In this document: in pieces, positions 1-11,457 of the stretch | Numbering within the stretch: position 1 is the stretch's first letter | Layout: each line of letters opens with the position of its first letter | From: Thunnus maccoyii | Taxonomy: Eukaryota; Chordata; Actinopteri; Scombriformes; Scombridae | Reading direction: 5' to 3' | Assembly (NCBI RefSeq): GCF_910596095.1 | Contig: NC_056534.1 | Location: forward strand, 12,843,490 to 12,907,489 | Length of the DNA stretch: 64,000 nt | Translations under genes and position numbers: made by a program | Notes under the pieces: generated by a model | What the model saw: the letters and a program-made list of their open reading frames with translations, nothing else | Databases searched by the model: none | Told to the model about the DNA's origin: nothing

Positions 1-21
1 CGATATTTTGTCTTTTTGCAG

Positions 22-3000
22 TTTGTGGAGATCAAAGGAAGCGTGTTTAAGAAGTTTGAAAAGAACAACCTTTTCCAGATGTCAAACAGCGGTAAGTGGT
101 AAATAATACATGAAACTGATGAATATGTGACACAAAAATCAGCAATCTCTGGGCATTTTGTTACCTCAGTCTTTGAACTTGGTGGTTTAGTACAAGGTAA
201 ATTTACGGAATCGAGCTCGGCTGCAATGAATACAAAGTAGGTTAATCCAGGATTGATTTGTTTGTTTCCCACAGACATAAAAGAGAGGTTCACCAACTAT
301 ATCCTCCTGCTCATCGTCTGTCTGAGAAACATGGAGCAGTTCTCATGGAACCCTGGTAACTAATGCAGTGCTGCTAAAATAACATAACATTACTGAAATC
401 TACAATCTGCTGTATTTGACAGATGTGTACGTCGCACTACTCCTCACAGGTCCATCAACAGGTCTCCTCTCTGTGGGCTTTCACTGACTCGCTCATTTCT
501 TACCTAACTAATATTATTCTGAATATTGACACTGATCAGTGTTTGTTGTGTTTGTTTTTAGACCACTTGTGGGTGCTGTTTCCTGATGTAGTCATGGTGA
601 TAGCCTCAGAGGTTGCCGTGGATGTCGTCAAGCACGCTTTCATCACCAAATTCAATGACATCAGTGCTGACGTGAGTCCCTTTCTGCATACTTTCAACAG
701 TTTGTCCATCTGGTTGGGTTGCAGTGAGTGTCTTAACAAATATGGGAACTAAGGAACTAACTCATCAGTAGATTGGGTTTGCTCACTTAATTAATAAGTA
801 ATGGTGACAACTAATAAAGACGCTGATCAGTTCTGGATGTTTTTGCTTGACACTGAGCAAACTCCACCAGCTGACTGAGACAGTTGAAAGCTCAGGAAAA
901 AACTGGACCTTGAGTTAAGATTCTCTTGTCCAACTTCTATTGCAAACATAAAACATGAACTGTCAGGCTCAACAGACTTGAATTGCTTTCTTCTTTCCTT
1001 CCCGTTTTCTGTCCTACTCCACTGACCTACACAAGTGTTTTTGTGTTTTACAAACTGTCAGTTGTTTTTCTCTCGCTATCGCTCTCCCCCCCCCTCTCTC
1101 TGTCTCTCTCTTTCTCACCGTCTCTGTCTCACACACTCACACTAGAAACACTGTAGTATCAGAGGGAAACTGTCAGTCAGCTGAGTCATTTTTCTCTCGT
1201 TTCATCCCAACCTTGTCCTCCTCCCACCTCCTTCCCTCTCTCTTCCTCTTTGATTTCTTTCAAGGAGTTGTAACCATGGTTATATAACGGAAACCAGCTC
1301 CACAGGATGGGATTAACCCTTTTATCTCCACAGTGTCAAACCTAATCACTCAAACCTCATTCACATGTCGTTGGCATTCAACTACTTGTGTGTCCAGTCT
1401 CAGTCCTCATTAAACTGTGTATGCAAATCGCAGCTATTTGTCTTTTTACACCCACTTAAACAAAATTCACGTTGACTCACCTTCACTCTTCCATCCTCAC
1501 CTTTCCTCACCCACAACACCAACTAATAAGTAGATTAACAGATTATGAAGCTCCAACAGGCAGCTCTACTGCTGGAAAGTATACAAATGAGTGAAACACC
1601 ATTTCTGCGTTAAACATCACTTTTATAACCCATATACATCTCTCCCCATTCTATCCAAGTCAGTAAATATACAACTGTTAAATATTTTTCTGTTGCTTTT
1701 GGTTGATTGGTTTATTACTCTGTGTCACTTCCCAGGTATACGGGGAATACCGCGCCAGCCTTGCCTTTGACCTCGTCAGCAGTCGACAGAAAAATGTGAG
1801 TGCAATAAATTCAAATGTCAGCTATGTCTCCACCCAACTGTGTCAGTGTCCCAAAAAGTAATTTCTTGAGTTAGTTTGTTTCCATTCGAACTAAATAGGC
1901 CTTCTGAACTGAAGCATGTTGCTGTATCAAACCCACATATGTGAGGAAAAAGGTGGTTGGGTTTCTCAAACTTTGGGGTTAGTAATCCCACAATATGCAC
2001 ACAGGGAAGCAGGAAAATGATGTATTGATATGTGACACTGTATTTAAGTAAAGTTTTTGTAATGCAGGTTTGAAATACTGTATATGACCATACTCACTGT
2101 ACATGACCCCACCCTGCCGTGTGCTCCTGATATAATATGCAAAACCATGTTCATATTGAAATTAACACATGATGATACCTGATATAAATTCTGTAGTTTG
2201 TGGAGTCAAATTAAGTCACAGGCTGTAAAAGTTTGAGAATCTCAACTAGTGGTGGACATTGTGGATAAAGCGCATTTTTATGTATTTTTATATTGCAACA
2301 TCGATATATACTGTGAGATTGTACTTTTTCTAGAAATTCTTTTTTGACATTTAAGTTTTTATTCATTTGGACACTTTAAAAATACAGATGTTATAACATG
2401 ACATATTAAAATAAAGGGGAAAAAAAGGCAAACAAAACAAACACAATAAACGACTATATAAACAAAAAAGACAGTCAAAAAGAACAACCCCAATATTCCT
2501 TTATATTCTGTTAACTAGTACGTCAAACCCTCTACTTAATGTATGTCAGAAAATTATGGTGGTTTTACACTGGTAATCACATTTTCAAAAGAAACAGTCT
2601 GTCATGAGCTTAAGTCATTCTGCCCACACTGGTCTCTTCCAGTTACGTAAAATAAGCCCGGCTGCTACAGTAAAACCAGTTACTGCCAGACCAAATTCTG
2701 CTTTAGTAAGCTCTGCTGGCATCAGAGATGTATCCCCTAATATACACATTTGTGGGAATTCTTGGAAATTCAATTGTAAAACTGTTTATAACAGTGACAG
2801 AGAGCTCTACGCACTGCAACATAAGAAAACACAAGTTAATGGACACAATGCTTGTGTTTTTTCTGTTTACTTGTGTTTTCTTATGAAGCAGTGTGTTGAG
2901 CTCTCTCTGCCACTGTAGTATTTTAGATAAAATAGCCACATGGTAATGTCTGTTTTTGTTTAATCCAGTAAATTACATGTGAAAATCAAGGTACTTAATC

Positions 3001-4372
3001 ACATTGATGCAAAAATATGGTAAATCCATCACTGCCATGAACTGCTCATTGCTGTGCTACATTACCCACTGTGGCCAATACAACCAGAGATACTAAAAGG
3101 ATGGGAAGCTTGGTACAAACAGTGTCTCAAAGTCTCACAGTGTAGCTCATCATACGGCCCACCCCTCCTTAAACTGGAGTTTTTCCATTATGTCATGTAT
3201 TCTGGAAGTGCTTTTCCACCACTAATCATAACATTTGTTTAAAAACTGAACATATTTTGTTAAAGACAAGATGGAATATGTAGACTGATTTTTGCAAAAT
3301 TAAGGAAATGTCAACTTATCTTTCCTAACTTGATATGTCATAATGTGATTAAAAATTGTTGTGTACTGACTGTTTTATAGAGAAAAAAGGTGGAACAATG
3401 ATGCCTGTTGATGTTTTCTGAAATAATCTGTTAAACGTGTTCTCAGGCTTATACAGACTACAGCGACTCAGTATCCAGAAGAATGGGCTTCATCCCTCTT
3501 CCTTTAGCTCTGCTGGTCAGTTACTCTTTATGGTGCCATTAACTACTCTTAATATTGTATATGATCTAGTGTTTGTAGTATACACTAAAATCTAATGACA
3601 TGTTTGTGTTTCTTCTTTCAGTTGATCAGAGTAGTGACCAGCTCAGTGAAGATCCAGGGTTCGCTCTCATTTATGTGTGTGCTGCTGTTTTACTTGGGGT
3701 AAATGTCAAGTTGTCTTTTCAGAGTTGTCAAGAAACATCTGCTTTGCTTTTTAATGTTTGTATTCAGTTTTCATTTTGCTTATTTTCTCTAAAAATCTAC
3801 CATATATCCACGTTTTGTGTGTTTGTGTGTTTGTGAGCAGGATGATCACTCTAAAGGTGCTCAACAGTATCGTTCTGCTGGGGACGTCTTGTGTGTTCGT
3901 CAAAGAGGCCAACATGGAGGAAAAGCTCTTCGACCCTCCACCCTCCGCCGTTTCTAGCCGCGTAAACTCCAGAGCTCACCGGACCAAACATGTTCACACT
4001 GCACCACAGCAAGGTATCAAACAGTTTATCGATCTCTCTTTTCCTAAATAGCAAGATTCTACTACATATATATATTACTTTTCTCTTCTGATAAACTCTT
4101 CCACTCTCTCTCAAACAGAGCCCACAACTGACAAAGCAGGAATATCTCTGGCATCAGTTAACCCTCCGCCCGCAAATGTGGCAGAGAGCTCCGCCCCCAC
4201 AATCCCCAAGAGCGACTCGGACACCTTCCTGACTACGCCTGACGAGGAGGAGGATGACAAAATCATCAACGCCGACACGGGACTGGAAGGGGACGGACTC
4301 AAACACAGAACACCCAAGAAAGACTTGCTGGAGATAGACCGTTTCACCATCTGTGGCAACCGAATTGACTGA
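22..4372 (+). CDS. tapt1: Tapt1, C-terminal half (partial, 8 exons)
   Basis: Transmembrane anterior posterior transformation protein 1, a multi-pass membrane protein linked in vertebrates to axial skeletal patterning and the ciliary base; the exact molecular role is unsettled. Coding exons by splice sites and frame: 22-91, 275-355, 562-671, 1736-1795, 3447-3515, 3622-3698, 3841-4013 and 4119-4372, ending in TGA. They join in frame to 297 residues; the N-terminal half lies upstream of the window. Strongly family-like stretches are FVEIKGSVFKKFEKNN, FTNYILLLIVCLRNMEQFSW, HLWVLFPDVVMVIASEVAVD, YRASLAFDLVSSRQKN and the C-terminal DLLEIDRFTICGNRID. Hydrophobic segments fall in exons 2, 3, 6 and 7. 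The tail encoded at 3900-4330 is hydrophilic and acidic (TPDEEEDD), the variable part of the family. Teleosts may carry two paralogues and I cannot say which this is. Identification is secure from the conserved blocks and from the neighbouring prom1. Confidence 0.95.
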
Positions 4373-6433
4373 ATGCCTCAGGAACAAGCAGTGTGTCCTG
4401 GCAACACAGCAAGGTTCAGGGATCAGATGCGGGTCACGGAGCACGCTCAAAGCAGACTTATTCTTGTTCACCTGACCCCAGGAGTATTTATTAATTTATT
4501 ACTGACAAAACCAGCCAAGGCATAAAGCTGTTACTATAAGCATCAGAGGCCACGTCAGACGCTCCAGCTGGTCCGGTCCTTGTCTTGTGAACCAGGTAGA
4601 CTCTGAGAAGTAGCTGTGGTTGTCGTGGCATGCCTGCAGACATGCACAACAGGGGAAAAACTGGCACGCACAGCTGGAGCAGAGCACGAAGAGAGAAACA
4701 AATCTTCATCTGTGAAATTGTACAAAATGTACAAAATGGGTCTCTGTGTGATCATAGGATCATTACAGCTGGACTGTGCGAGCTTGTGTGTGTGTGTGTG
4801 TTAAAAAGCACAATCATATGTACAGCGAGGAGTTGTTTTTAGAGAGAACAAAACTTGTCAATTTTTAATTTTTTTTTTTTTTTTTTTCAAAAGTCTGAAA
4901 AAATCTAATATTTGAAATGAAATTTTTATGAAAAATCTTTTTTCTAAAATTGAAGGTGTTCAGCTGCAGGTCAAAGACTCACAATCACATTTAACACATT
5001 GTCAAACTCCCAAAGTCGTTCTGCAGACACACACCGACACACACTTTTGAATTGAGTTACCGCGATGAGCCCAGATGTCCATAGCCAAAGTCTGCCAGGT
5101 TAAACATGACAGCAATAACACTACGTACACTCTTGCATGAACGCATTGTCTTCAGTCACAGCTTGGTCACAGAGTTGACTTTAACTTTTAGATACAGATA
5201 AAGTTTGGAGGTTTTATTATCATGCCAGTTGTGTTGATATTGTTACTTTAAGGCACTGAAATAAGACGGCGCCTGTTTATAAAGGCTCTAGAATTTAATT
5301 TGAAGTGAACACCAAGTTTGGAAGCTATTTCATTTTAAAGTGATTATTTTTTTGTTTGTTTGTTTCAAATAAGCTTCTTATAAATATGTTTCATGTGTAC
5401 CCTCCTCATTCCAGCATGTAGCCTACACATAATCATGACAACAACACAGGCACACAGCGTCTTTTCTTATGTCGGAAACTGTGATCTGAAGAAATGTCTT
5501 GGTGTAGCGTCGCCGTGTGCTTGCTCTCATTTTAGTTTCGTCACGTGTGACACTGGCATGCCACCATCAACCGAACACGTTTTCTAATTCTTCACCATTC
5601 TCTCGACAGCGATAAGAAAAAGATTAAATGTATGCAGGTAAAAACTTTAAGGGTACCTGAAGGCTAAGACACAGCTGTGAGGTTGAATCACCTCTAAATA
5701 ACAGGAGATCAAGAGTGAAGTGAAGGGAGATGAAAAATCGCATAATTTCATTAGAAGTTGCTGGCATCGTGCATAGTTGTTGACCACTAGTGATGGTTAT
5801 TGGAGAAGTCTCTGCCAATCCTTTAAGGTGGTGTTAAGCCTATCATACAACTCTAGCTTTTAAAGAATAGGTTTTTTTCAGATCTATCGCAGGACAATAA
5901 ATGCCATTGTACATTGAAAAAGTAAACAATATTCCTCTCCATACTGGCTGAGAAGTGATCCCTTTGTAATGAGATTACACTGTAAGAGATTGGGAACAAT
6001 ATCTACAGTGGTCGTTCTGTGCAAAAATTGATTTTCAAGTTAATCTGAAGCTAATACGATGCTTCGGCAGTCTGAGTTAGACGACTACAGTGCTTTTCTT
6101 CATTCTTGGCGTGTATGTTGACTCGCTGGTGTTTTGACACGCCAACAAACTTACATGCAACCACCAAGAAGTATCCGTCCAATGCAGCTCAGCAAAAAAC
6201 ACTGTCCTGATGGAAGGTTACAGAAGAACTGTAACTTTGGTAAAATACCCATTTTATTTACATTTTATTTGACAAACACAGACTTATTAGTACATTTCTG
6301 CATGAAAGGAGGACTGTAGATTTTGTCCCCCTGTTGTTACGGTGTAGTCATGCTATAAAGCAACTGCTTCACAGGCATTATGGAGAGAAATATTTACAGT
6401 AACCAATGACTCGCATGTATTGCACTGAGATTA

Positions 6434-6730
6434 GAGCTGCAACAATTAGTAGATTAATCAATTAGTTGATCGACGGATAATTAATTGCCAATAAGAAAAA
6501 AATGCTAAAAGTCTCTGGTTCCAAATTCTTAAATGTGAATATTTTCTGGTTTCTTTAGTCTTTTATGACAGTGAACTGAATATCTTTGGGTTGTGGACTG
6601 ATGGTCGGGACAAAACAAGACATTTGAGGTTGAATCTTGGGCTTTGGGAAAAAGTGATTGATATTTTCTGACATTTTAAAAATTAAACGACTAATCGATT
6701 AATTGAGAAAATAATCATTAGTTGCAGCCC
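6434..6730. repeat. Dispersed AT-rich MITE ('GAGCTGCAAC' family), copy 1
   Basis: The copy begins GAGCTGCAACAATTAG and ends ATTAGTTGCAGCCC, so its ends are near-inverted copies of each other. The interior is a run of ATTAATCGATTA-like words around a middle reading TGTGAATATTTTCTGGTTTC. The same pattern returns at 8498, 8951, 18856, 33745, 42885, 45940, 46681, 57755 and 61309. There is no coding capacity. It is consistent with a non-autonomous DNA transposon very common in teleosts. Confidence 0.8.
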
Positions 6731-7248
6731 AAAATGAGACTGACTTGAAGAAATCACTGTTTCATATGGTAACAGTTTTATCACTTTCCTTCTTTATCTC
6801 TTATTATTTATAGGTGATTCAACCTTTATAGCTGTGTCTTTAGCCTTCAGGTGGCCTTTAAGAATTTACCTGCATACATGTGATTTTTCATCACTTTCAC
6901 TCTGAGAATAGTAAAGAAGAATTGGGAAACAGTGACCAATTACTCTTTAAACATAACTATGACATGTGAGATTTATATTAAGATACAGTGGACTTGGAAA
7001 AAAATCCAAAACTCTCTTTTAAAGCTACCTACCGTTTCTGCTCTGTAGTGCCTAGCCTGGCCAGAAGCTACAAGTACAGTCATCAACATAGTGTGAACCA
7101 TGTCTGAGAGAGAGAAAGAGATCATTTGCAGTGCATGAATGGATCTTACTACTCAAAGACAAAACTATATGTATGAAACATACTTCACTGTTTTTATTTT
7201 TCATGTATGACCCATCTGTGTAAAACATCTTCTACGTGGTAGAAGGAG

Positions 7249-7254
7249 AATAAA
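7249..7254 (+). terminator. Candidate poly(A) signal AATAAA with GU-rich downstream tract
   Basis: The canonical hexamer sits on the same strand as tapt1, with a (TG)n stretch 50-75 bases downstream. It is the best-formed polyadenylation signal between tapt1 and prom1, but 2.9 kb past the stop codon; an earlier AATAAA at 5896-5901 competes. Confidence 0.3.
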
Positions 7255-8497
7255 AACAAGATTTTGTTTTCTAAGCCCTTTCTGATGTGATGTGAATGTC
7301 TGACTGTGTGTGTGTGTGTGTGTGTGTGTCAGTGACGGGTGTTTCAGTGAAAGGAGTCACTGCAGGCTCTGTTCACAGGGCAAACACAGCGGTCCACTGT
7401 TCCCCCTGAATGGGCATTTGGATTTGGTGTCTGTCATCACACACATTAACACACAGGGGGGAGTTTTTTTTTTTGGTTATTTCTTTCCTGAAGGTCCAAC
7501 TCTGATAAAATATCTGCTTCTGCGTACATGACGTGTATTTTCCTGATTATGTAGACGTGTTACATGTAACCAGTGCAGTGTCATGTGTCGTGTTAAGTGA
7601 CCGTGAGCCATGTGAGCCGAGCAGAGAGGATGAAAGGGGAGTGCTGACATATCAAAGACTTCAAAGCCGTTTTTTCAAGACTTGCACAACTCCCAGGCTA
7701 GTGTTACTTTTTAACTGAATTGGGTTTTCCCTTTTCTTTCTGTTTGGCAAAATCTCACTAGCCTTGACCATGTATGTGATCAGCCACAGAGCTAAAGGCC
7801 AGCTGCTCGGTGACCAGAGTAGAGGTGAGCAGGTGTAGAAGGGGACACACACACACACTCTCAGTATGTCTACTCTTAGCTGTACAAACATGCCATTACA
7901 GACAGACCAGCATGTGTTCACTCTGCCCCCAGACACCCAGAGACAGCAACACCTTCTCCTATTATACATCTAGAGACCGAAAAGCCTCCCACAAATAAAA
8001 ATCTGATACATTCTTACAAATGTCACTAAAATAATAGAATATGTCAAGGTTGAACTACAATACTATGTAGAATTCCTGTATTTAAAGTAAAGTAAGACAA
8101 CAGTCATATGTCAACAGTAGCTCCCCACTTACAGTAATCATACAGCACTTCAATATTTATCCTGAAAGCTTGACTAACTAACAAAAGTGCAAAAATGTGA
8201 AAACGTCTCTTTCTTTGATTCAAATTTGCTTTATTGGCATGGTCATATATATATATATTTCTAAAACTTGTTTTACAAGTTTGTACAACATGCATGAGAA
8301 GCTCTTAAAGAGTTCAGACTAATGAAAAGTGTGAATGTGCAGTGATATGGTTGAAAGCTCCGGAACAAGTAAGTGGTCCTTGAGTTAAGTTTTGTCAGCT
8401 GCTGTTTCAAAGGTCAAGAACAAACTGTTCCAGCTCATTATTCAATGTTTACAAGGTACATGAAACAATTCTGAATATAAGAAAAAGATAACAAAAG

Positions 8498-8817
8498 GAG
8501 CTGGAATGATTAGTCGATTAGTTGATTAGTTGATCAATATAAAATTAATTGGAAAATATTTGGATGATCGATTAATCACTTGAGTGAGTTTTCATGCAAA
8601 AATGCTCAGCATTTGCACAAACCAGCTTTTCAATAGTGAGGATCTGCTGCTCTCTTTGTCTTAATGATAGTAAACTGAATATCTTTCGGGTTCAGACTGT
8701 TGGTCACCTGACTGAACTCTGGACATTTTATACACAAAATGATTCATCAGTTAATTGATTAATCAAGAAATAATCAGCATATTAATTGATAATGAAAATA
8801 ATTGTTAGTTGCAGCCC
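8498..8817. repeat. Dispersed AT-rich MITE, copy 2
   Basis: It begins GAGCTGGAATGATTAG and ends TTGTTAGTTGCAGCCC, with the same interior order of words as copy 1, including a 'GTAAACTGAATATCTTTCGGGTT'-type middle (8670-8692). It is more diverged than copy 1. Confidence 0.75.
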
Positions 8818-8950
8818 AAATAATATATAATAAAAATAATATCAAAGTTTTGAAAAGGCTCTTCCAGGATTTATGACCTCTGACTGATGGTGAAAGACTT
8901 TATTTTCTGTTTGGGGCAGATAAATATTCTAACCTGTCAAATATGTGTTT

Positions 8951-9430
8951 GGCTGCAACTAGCAATGACTTTAATTATGGAGTAATCTATTGATTATTTA
9001 TTCAATTAACTGTTAGACTTATGTGTCTTGTTTTTGTGCAACCAACAGTTGAAAACCCAGAGACAGCCTAATCAATTTATTAAAGTATTAAAGTAAATCC
9101 TCACGCTGGAGAGGCCAGAAGCAGCGAGGTTTGACATTTTTATTATTATTTTTTATTCCTGGAAGGAAACTTAAATTAATGAGGAAGTATGATTGACATT
9201 TGTAAGCATTAATCTTCTGCCTTTTCAGTCACTACTTTATACATAAACTGTTGCCTTTGTCTAATTGTATATTAGATTGTATATACTGTTTATACTTGTT
9301 GTATTGTGTGTGATGACTGAATAAAAAATACTACTACTACTACTACTACCACTAATACTACAATGACTATAGTTGCTGATTATTGATCTGTATATCGACT
9401 AATCAATTAATTGACCAATAATTTCAGCTC
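8951..9430. repeat. Diverged/interrupted copy of the same MITE
   Basis: It starts GGCTGCAACTAGCAATGAC and ends ATTGACCAATAATTTCAGCTC, matching the family ends. The middle is disrupted and carries a short (CTA)n microsatellite near 9329-9357. Confidence 0.55.
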
Positions 9431-9720
9431 TAAATAGGTTTAGTGTATCAGAGGATACAGTATATAGCCTCTGATGATAAAACATATCCTATATGAAATG
9501 TTTTTCTTCAATGTTGACAGTTCATAATTGTTTTGTTATATAACTAGTTTGTGTTACAGCTTATCATCACTAACTGTTGTTTTCCTTTTTCCACTTTTTG
9601 CATTTGGCAACACAAAGCATGTAGTTTATATCAGTGGAAAGCAAAGAGCAGCTGAATCCGGCCCTGCAGCAATAATATTTGGCTCCCTGATGAAAGTTTT
9701 GACTTTCATAGTTTACATCA

Positions 9721-9724
<4 letters not shown>

Positions 9725-9756
<32 letters not shown>
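9725..9756. repeat. T homopolymer (32 bases)
   Basis: This is an uninterrupted run of T on the plus strand, flanked by ordinary AT-rich sequence. It could be the poly(A) tail of a reverse-oriented retroposed fragment, but no recognisable body is attached. Confidence 0.8.
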
Positions 9757-9762
<6 letters not shown>

Positions 9763-10635
9763 CTACTGTAGATAGACACAAGGCTCCTGTAAATATAACC
9801 TTGTTACATCTAAGACTGCCCCCACAAGAGGAGAGGCATTAAAACTAAGGTTGCGTCCTCCTGTTTGAACAGTGAATGATGTTGAAATTAAGTCTAATAA
9901 ATGATGTGAGATTTTTCCTCACAAACATAAATGGTTGGCAGTTGAACAAAAATGGATAGATAAGATAACAGTCATTAACATTGTCTTTAATTGATTTTAT
10001 TCTTAAGTGGATTAAAAGAAATAAATAATACACATTGGTCTGCCTTTGCACTACACTGGTTAGCGGCCCCTCAATGAAAAACCCAAGGGAAAACTGGCCA
10101 ATGGTTGAACCTAATTGCTGAACCCTGACCCCTGACCTAAATGAATGTATTTATGTAAACAAAGTAGGCATGTGCACAAAAGTTCAGTCTTAAACTAAAC
10201 TAGATACAAGAAGTACCTGCATAACTACAGGTCTTCCTCAGGCAAATACCCACAGGAAGGAAATGACGCGTCAAATAATCAATGACACTACAATCATCTA
10301 ATCACATTCACATGTGTCAACACACCATCATCATCATCATAAGAAGAATAAAAACATTGATATGAATGTATAAAAGTCCACCTCCACTCAAAAACATGTT
10401 TTTCCTTCCTTGTTCCTGCAGTTGAATGTTTGAGCGTCACTGAGCCGAATGAGTCTGTTTTCACATTCTCAAGTAGGAGACAACGTCTGTGAATTAGTTA
10501 AACATGAAATAAAACATATTTGCATAGTCATAGACTCTGGAATATTTAATGAGGGAGATTGAGTAGATGCAATAATATAATTGTACTGTAATTTGTCTTC
10601 CTTGTTCTATTCTTTATACATATCTATTGCGTATC

Positions 10636-10808
10636 TGTCCATTCTGAGAGAGGGATCCCTCCTCTGTAGCTCTTCCTGAGGTTTCTTCCATTTTTTAGGG
10701 AGTTTTTCCTTATTCGAATCAAGGGTTTAAGGACAGAGGATGCTGTACAGACTGTAAAGCCCTAATTTGTGATATTTGGCTATACAAATAAAATTGATTT
10801 GACTTGAC
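10636..10808. repeat. Dispersed teleost repeat with 'TTCCTTATTCGAATC' core
   Basis: The segment reads from CATTCTGAGAGAGGGATCCC through TTTTTAGGGAGTTTTTCC to ATACAAATAAAATTGATTTG and a final GACTTGACT. I recognise this order of words as a high-copy fish repeat of unknown class. It has no open frame. It lies about 650 bases upstream of the prom1 start codon, just outside the GC-rich promoter region. Confidence 0.6.
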
Positions 10809-10959
10809 TAGATGCCACTGTAAAGATTTTAATGGAAGGTAATTATACTTTATTTGTGCAAAAACCGAATCAGACACACAATATTGTTCTGAGCAAAGTA
10901 TTTTATATGTCTGGAGGGGATCATTAACTTAAATACTTATAGAGTAAACTGATATTGAA

Positions 10960-11457
10960 GTTAAGAAAGAGACAGAATGAGAGAGAGAGCGAGAGAGCAC
11001 GAGCTCGCGCGCCACAGAAGCGCCTGGAGAGCTTTCAACGAGCACGAGCGTTCTTGGGTTTTTTTTCTCGTGCACGCGAGATTAGGGACAGATAGCCGGT
11101 AAGAGAGAGAGAGCGAGCGCGAGGACACTGAGTGAGCGAGCTCATCCTCGGCCGTTGGTCCACCGAGTCGTCGAAGATCTGTGATGGAGAAGATGTCTGT
11201 GATGACTCCGTACCGAGAAACCAGGAGCTAACGGCTGTTTTAAATCTCGACCGTTGGATGTTAAGTTCAAAACTTTTCCTCCGGACGGTTGTTGGTGCGC
11301 TGCGGGGATAAAAAAAAAAACCCACCGGGAGGGACAGCAGGTGTCCTCTCTCGTCAACCAACCTTTCTCCCCTCTCCATCCAACCCCCCTTCCGCTAGAC
11401 TGAGGTGCGACCGGGGCTTTTCTTTTAGCTGTATTAGTTGCTGGACTTTTCTGAGCC
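10960..11457 (+). promoter_or_regulatory. prom1 promoter / 5' UTR region (CpG- and GAGA-rich)
   Basis: Base composition changes sharply from AT-rich to GC- and CpG-rich just before the prom1 start codon. A (GA)n stretch at 10970-11000 is followed by many CG dinucleotides (GAGCTCGCGCGCC near 11002 and ACGCGAG near 11074). No clear TATA box is visible, as expected for a CpG-island promoter. A donor-like CCGGTAAGAG near 11097 and an acceptor-like TTTCTTTTAG ending at 11429 leave open a 5' UTR intron. The start site itself cannot be placed. Confidence 0.5.

Larger units (their letters stand above)
4373..7255 (+). other. tapt1 3' UTR and downstream flank
   Basis: No coding sequence is supported after the tapt1 stop. 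The stretch has a T homopolymer near 4868-4888, short TG runs and AT-rich DNA. Canonical AATAAA signals occur at 5896-5901 and 7249-7254. The second is followed about 50 bases later by a (TG)n tract (7305-7329), a reasonable downstream GU-rich element, so it may be the distal poly(A) site. Which one is used cannot be told from sequence, and the second would imply a long UTR crossing the dispersed repeat at 6434-6730. Confidence 0.35.
7256..10635. other. tapt1-prom1 intergenic DNA, no gene seen
   Basis: Six-frame reading gives only short, low-complexity frames. The stretch contains (TG)n at 7305-7329, an (AT)n patch near 8246-8260, two further copies of the GAGCTGCAAC MITE, (CTA)n near 9329-9357 and a 32-base T homopolymer at 9725-9756. 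Nothing here resembles a conserved exon or RNA gene. Confidence 0.6.
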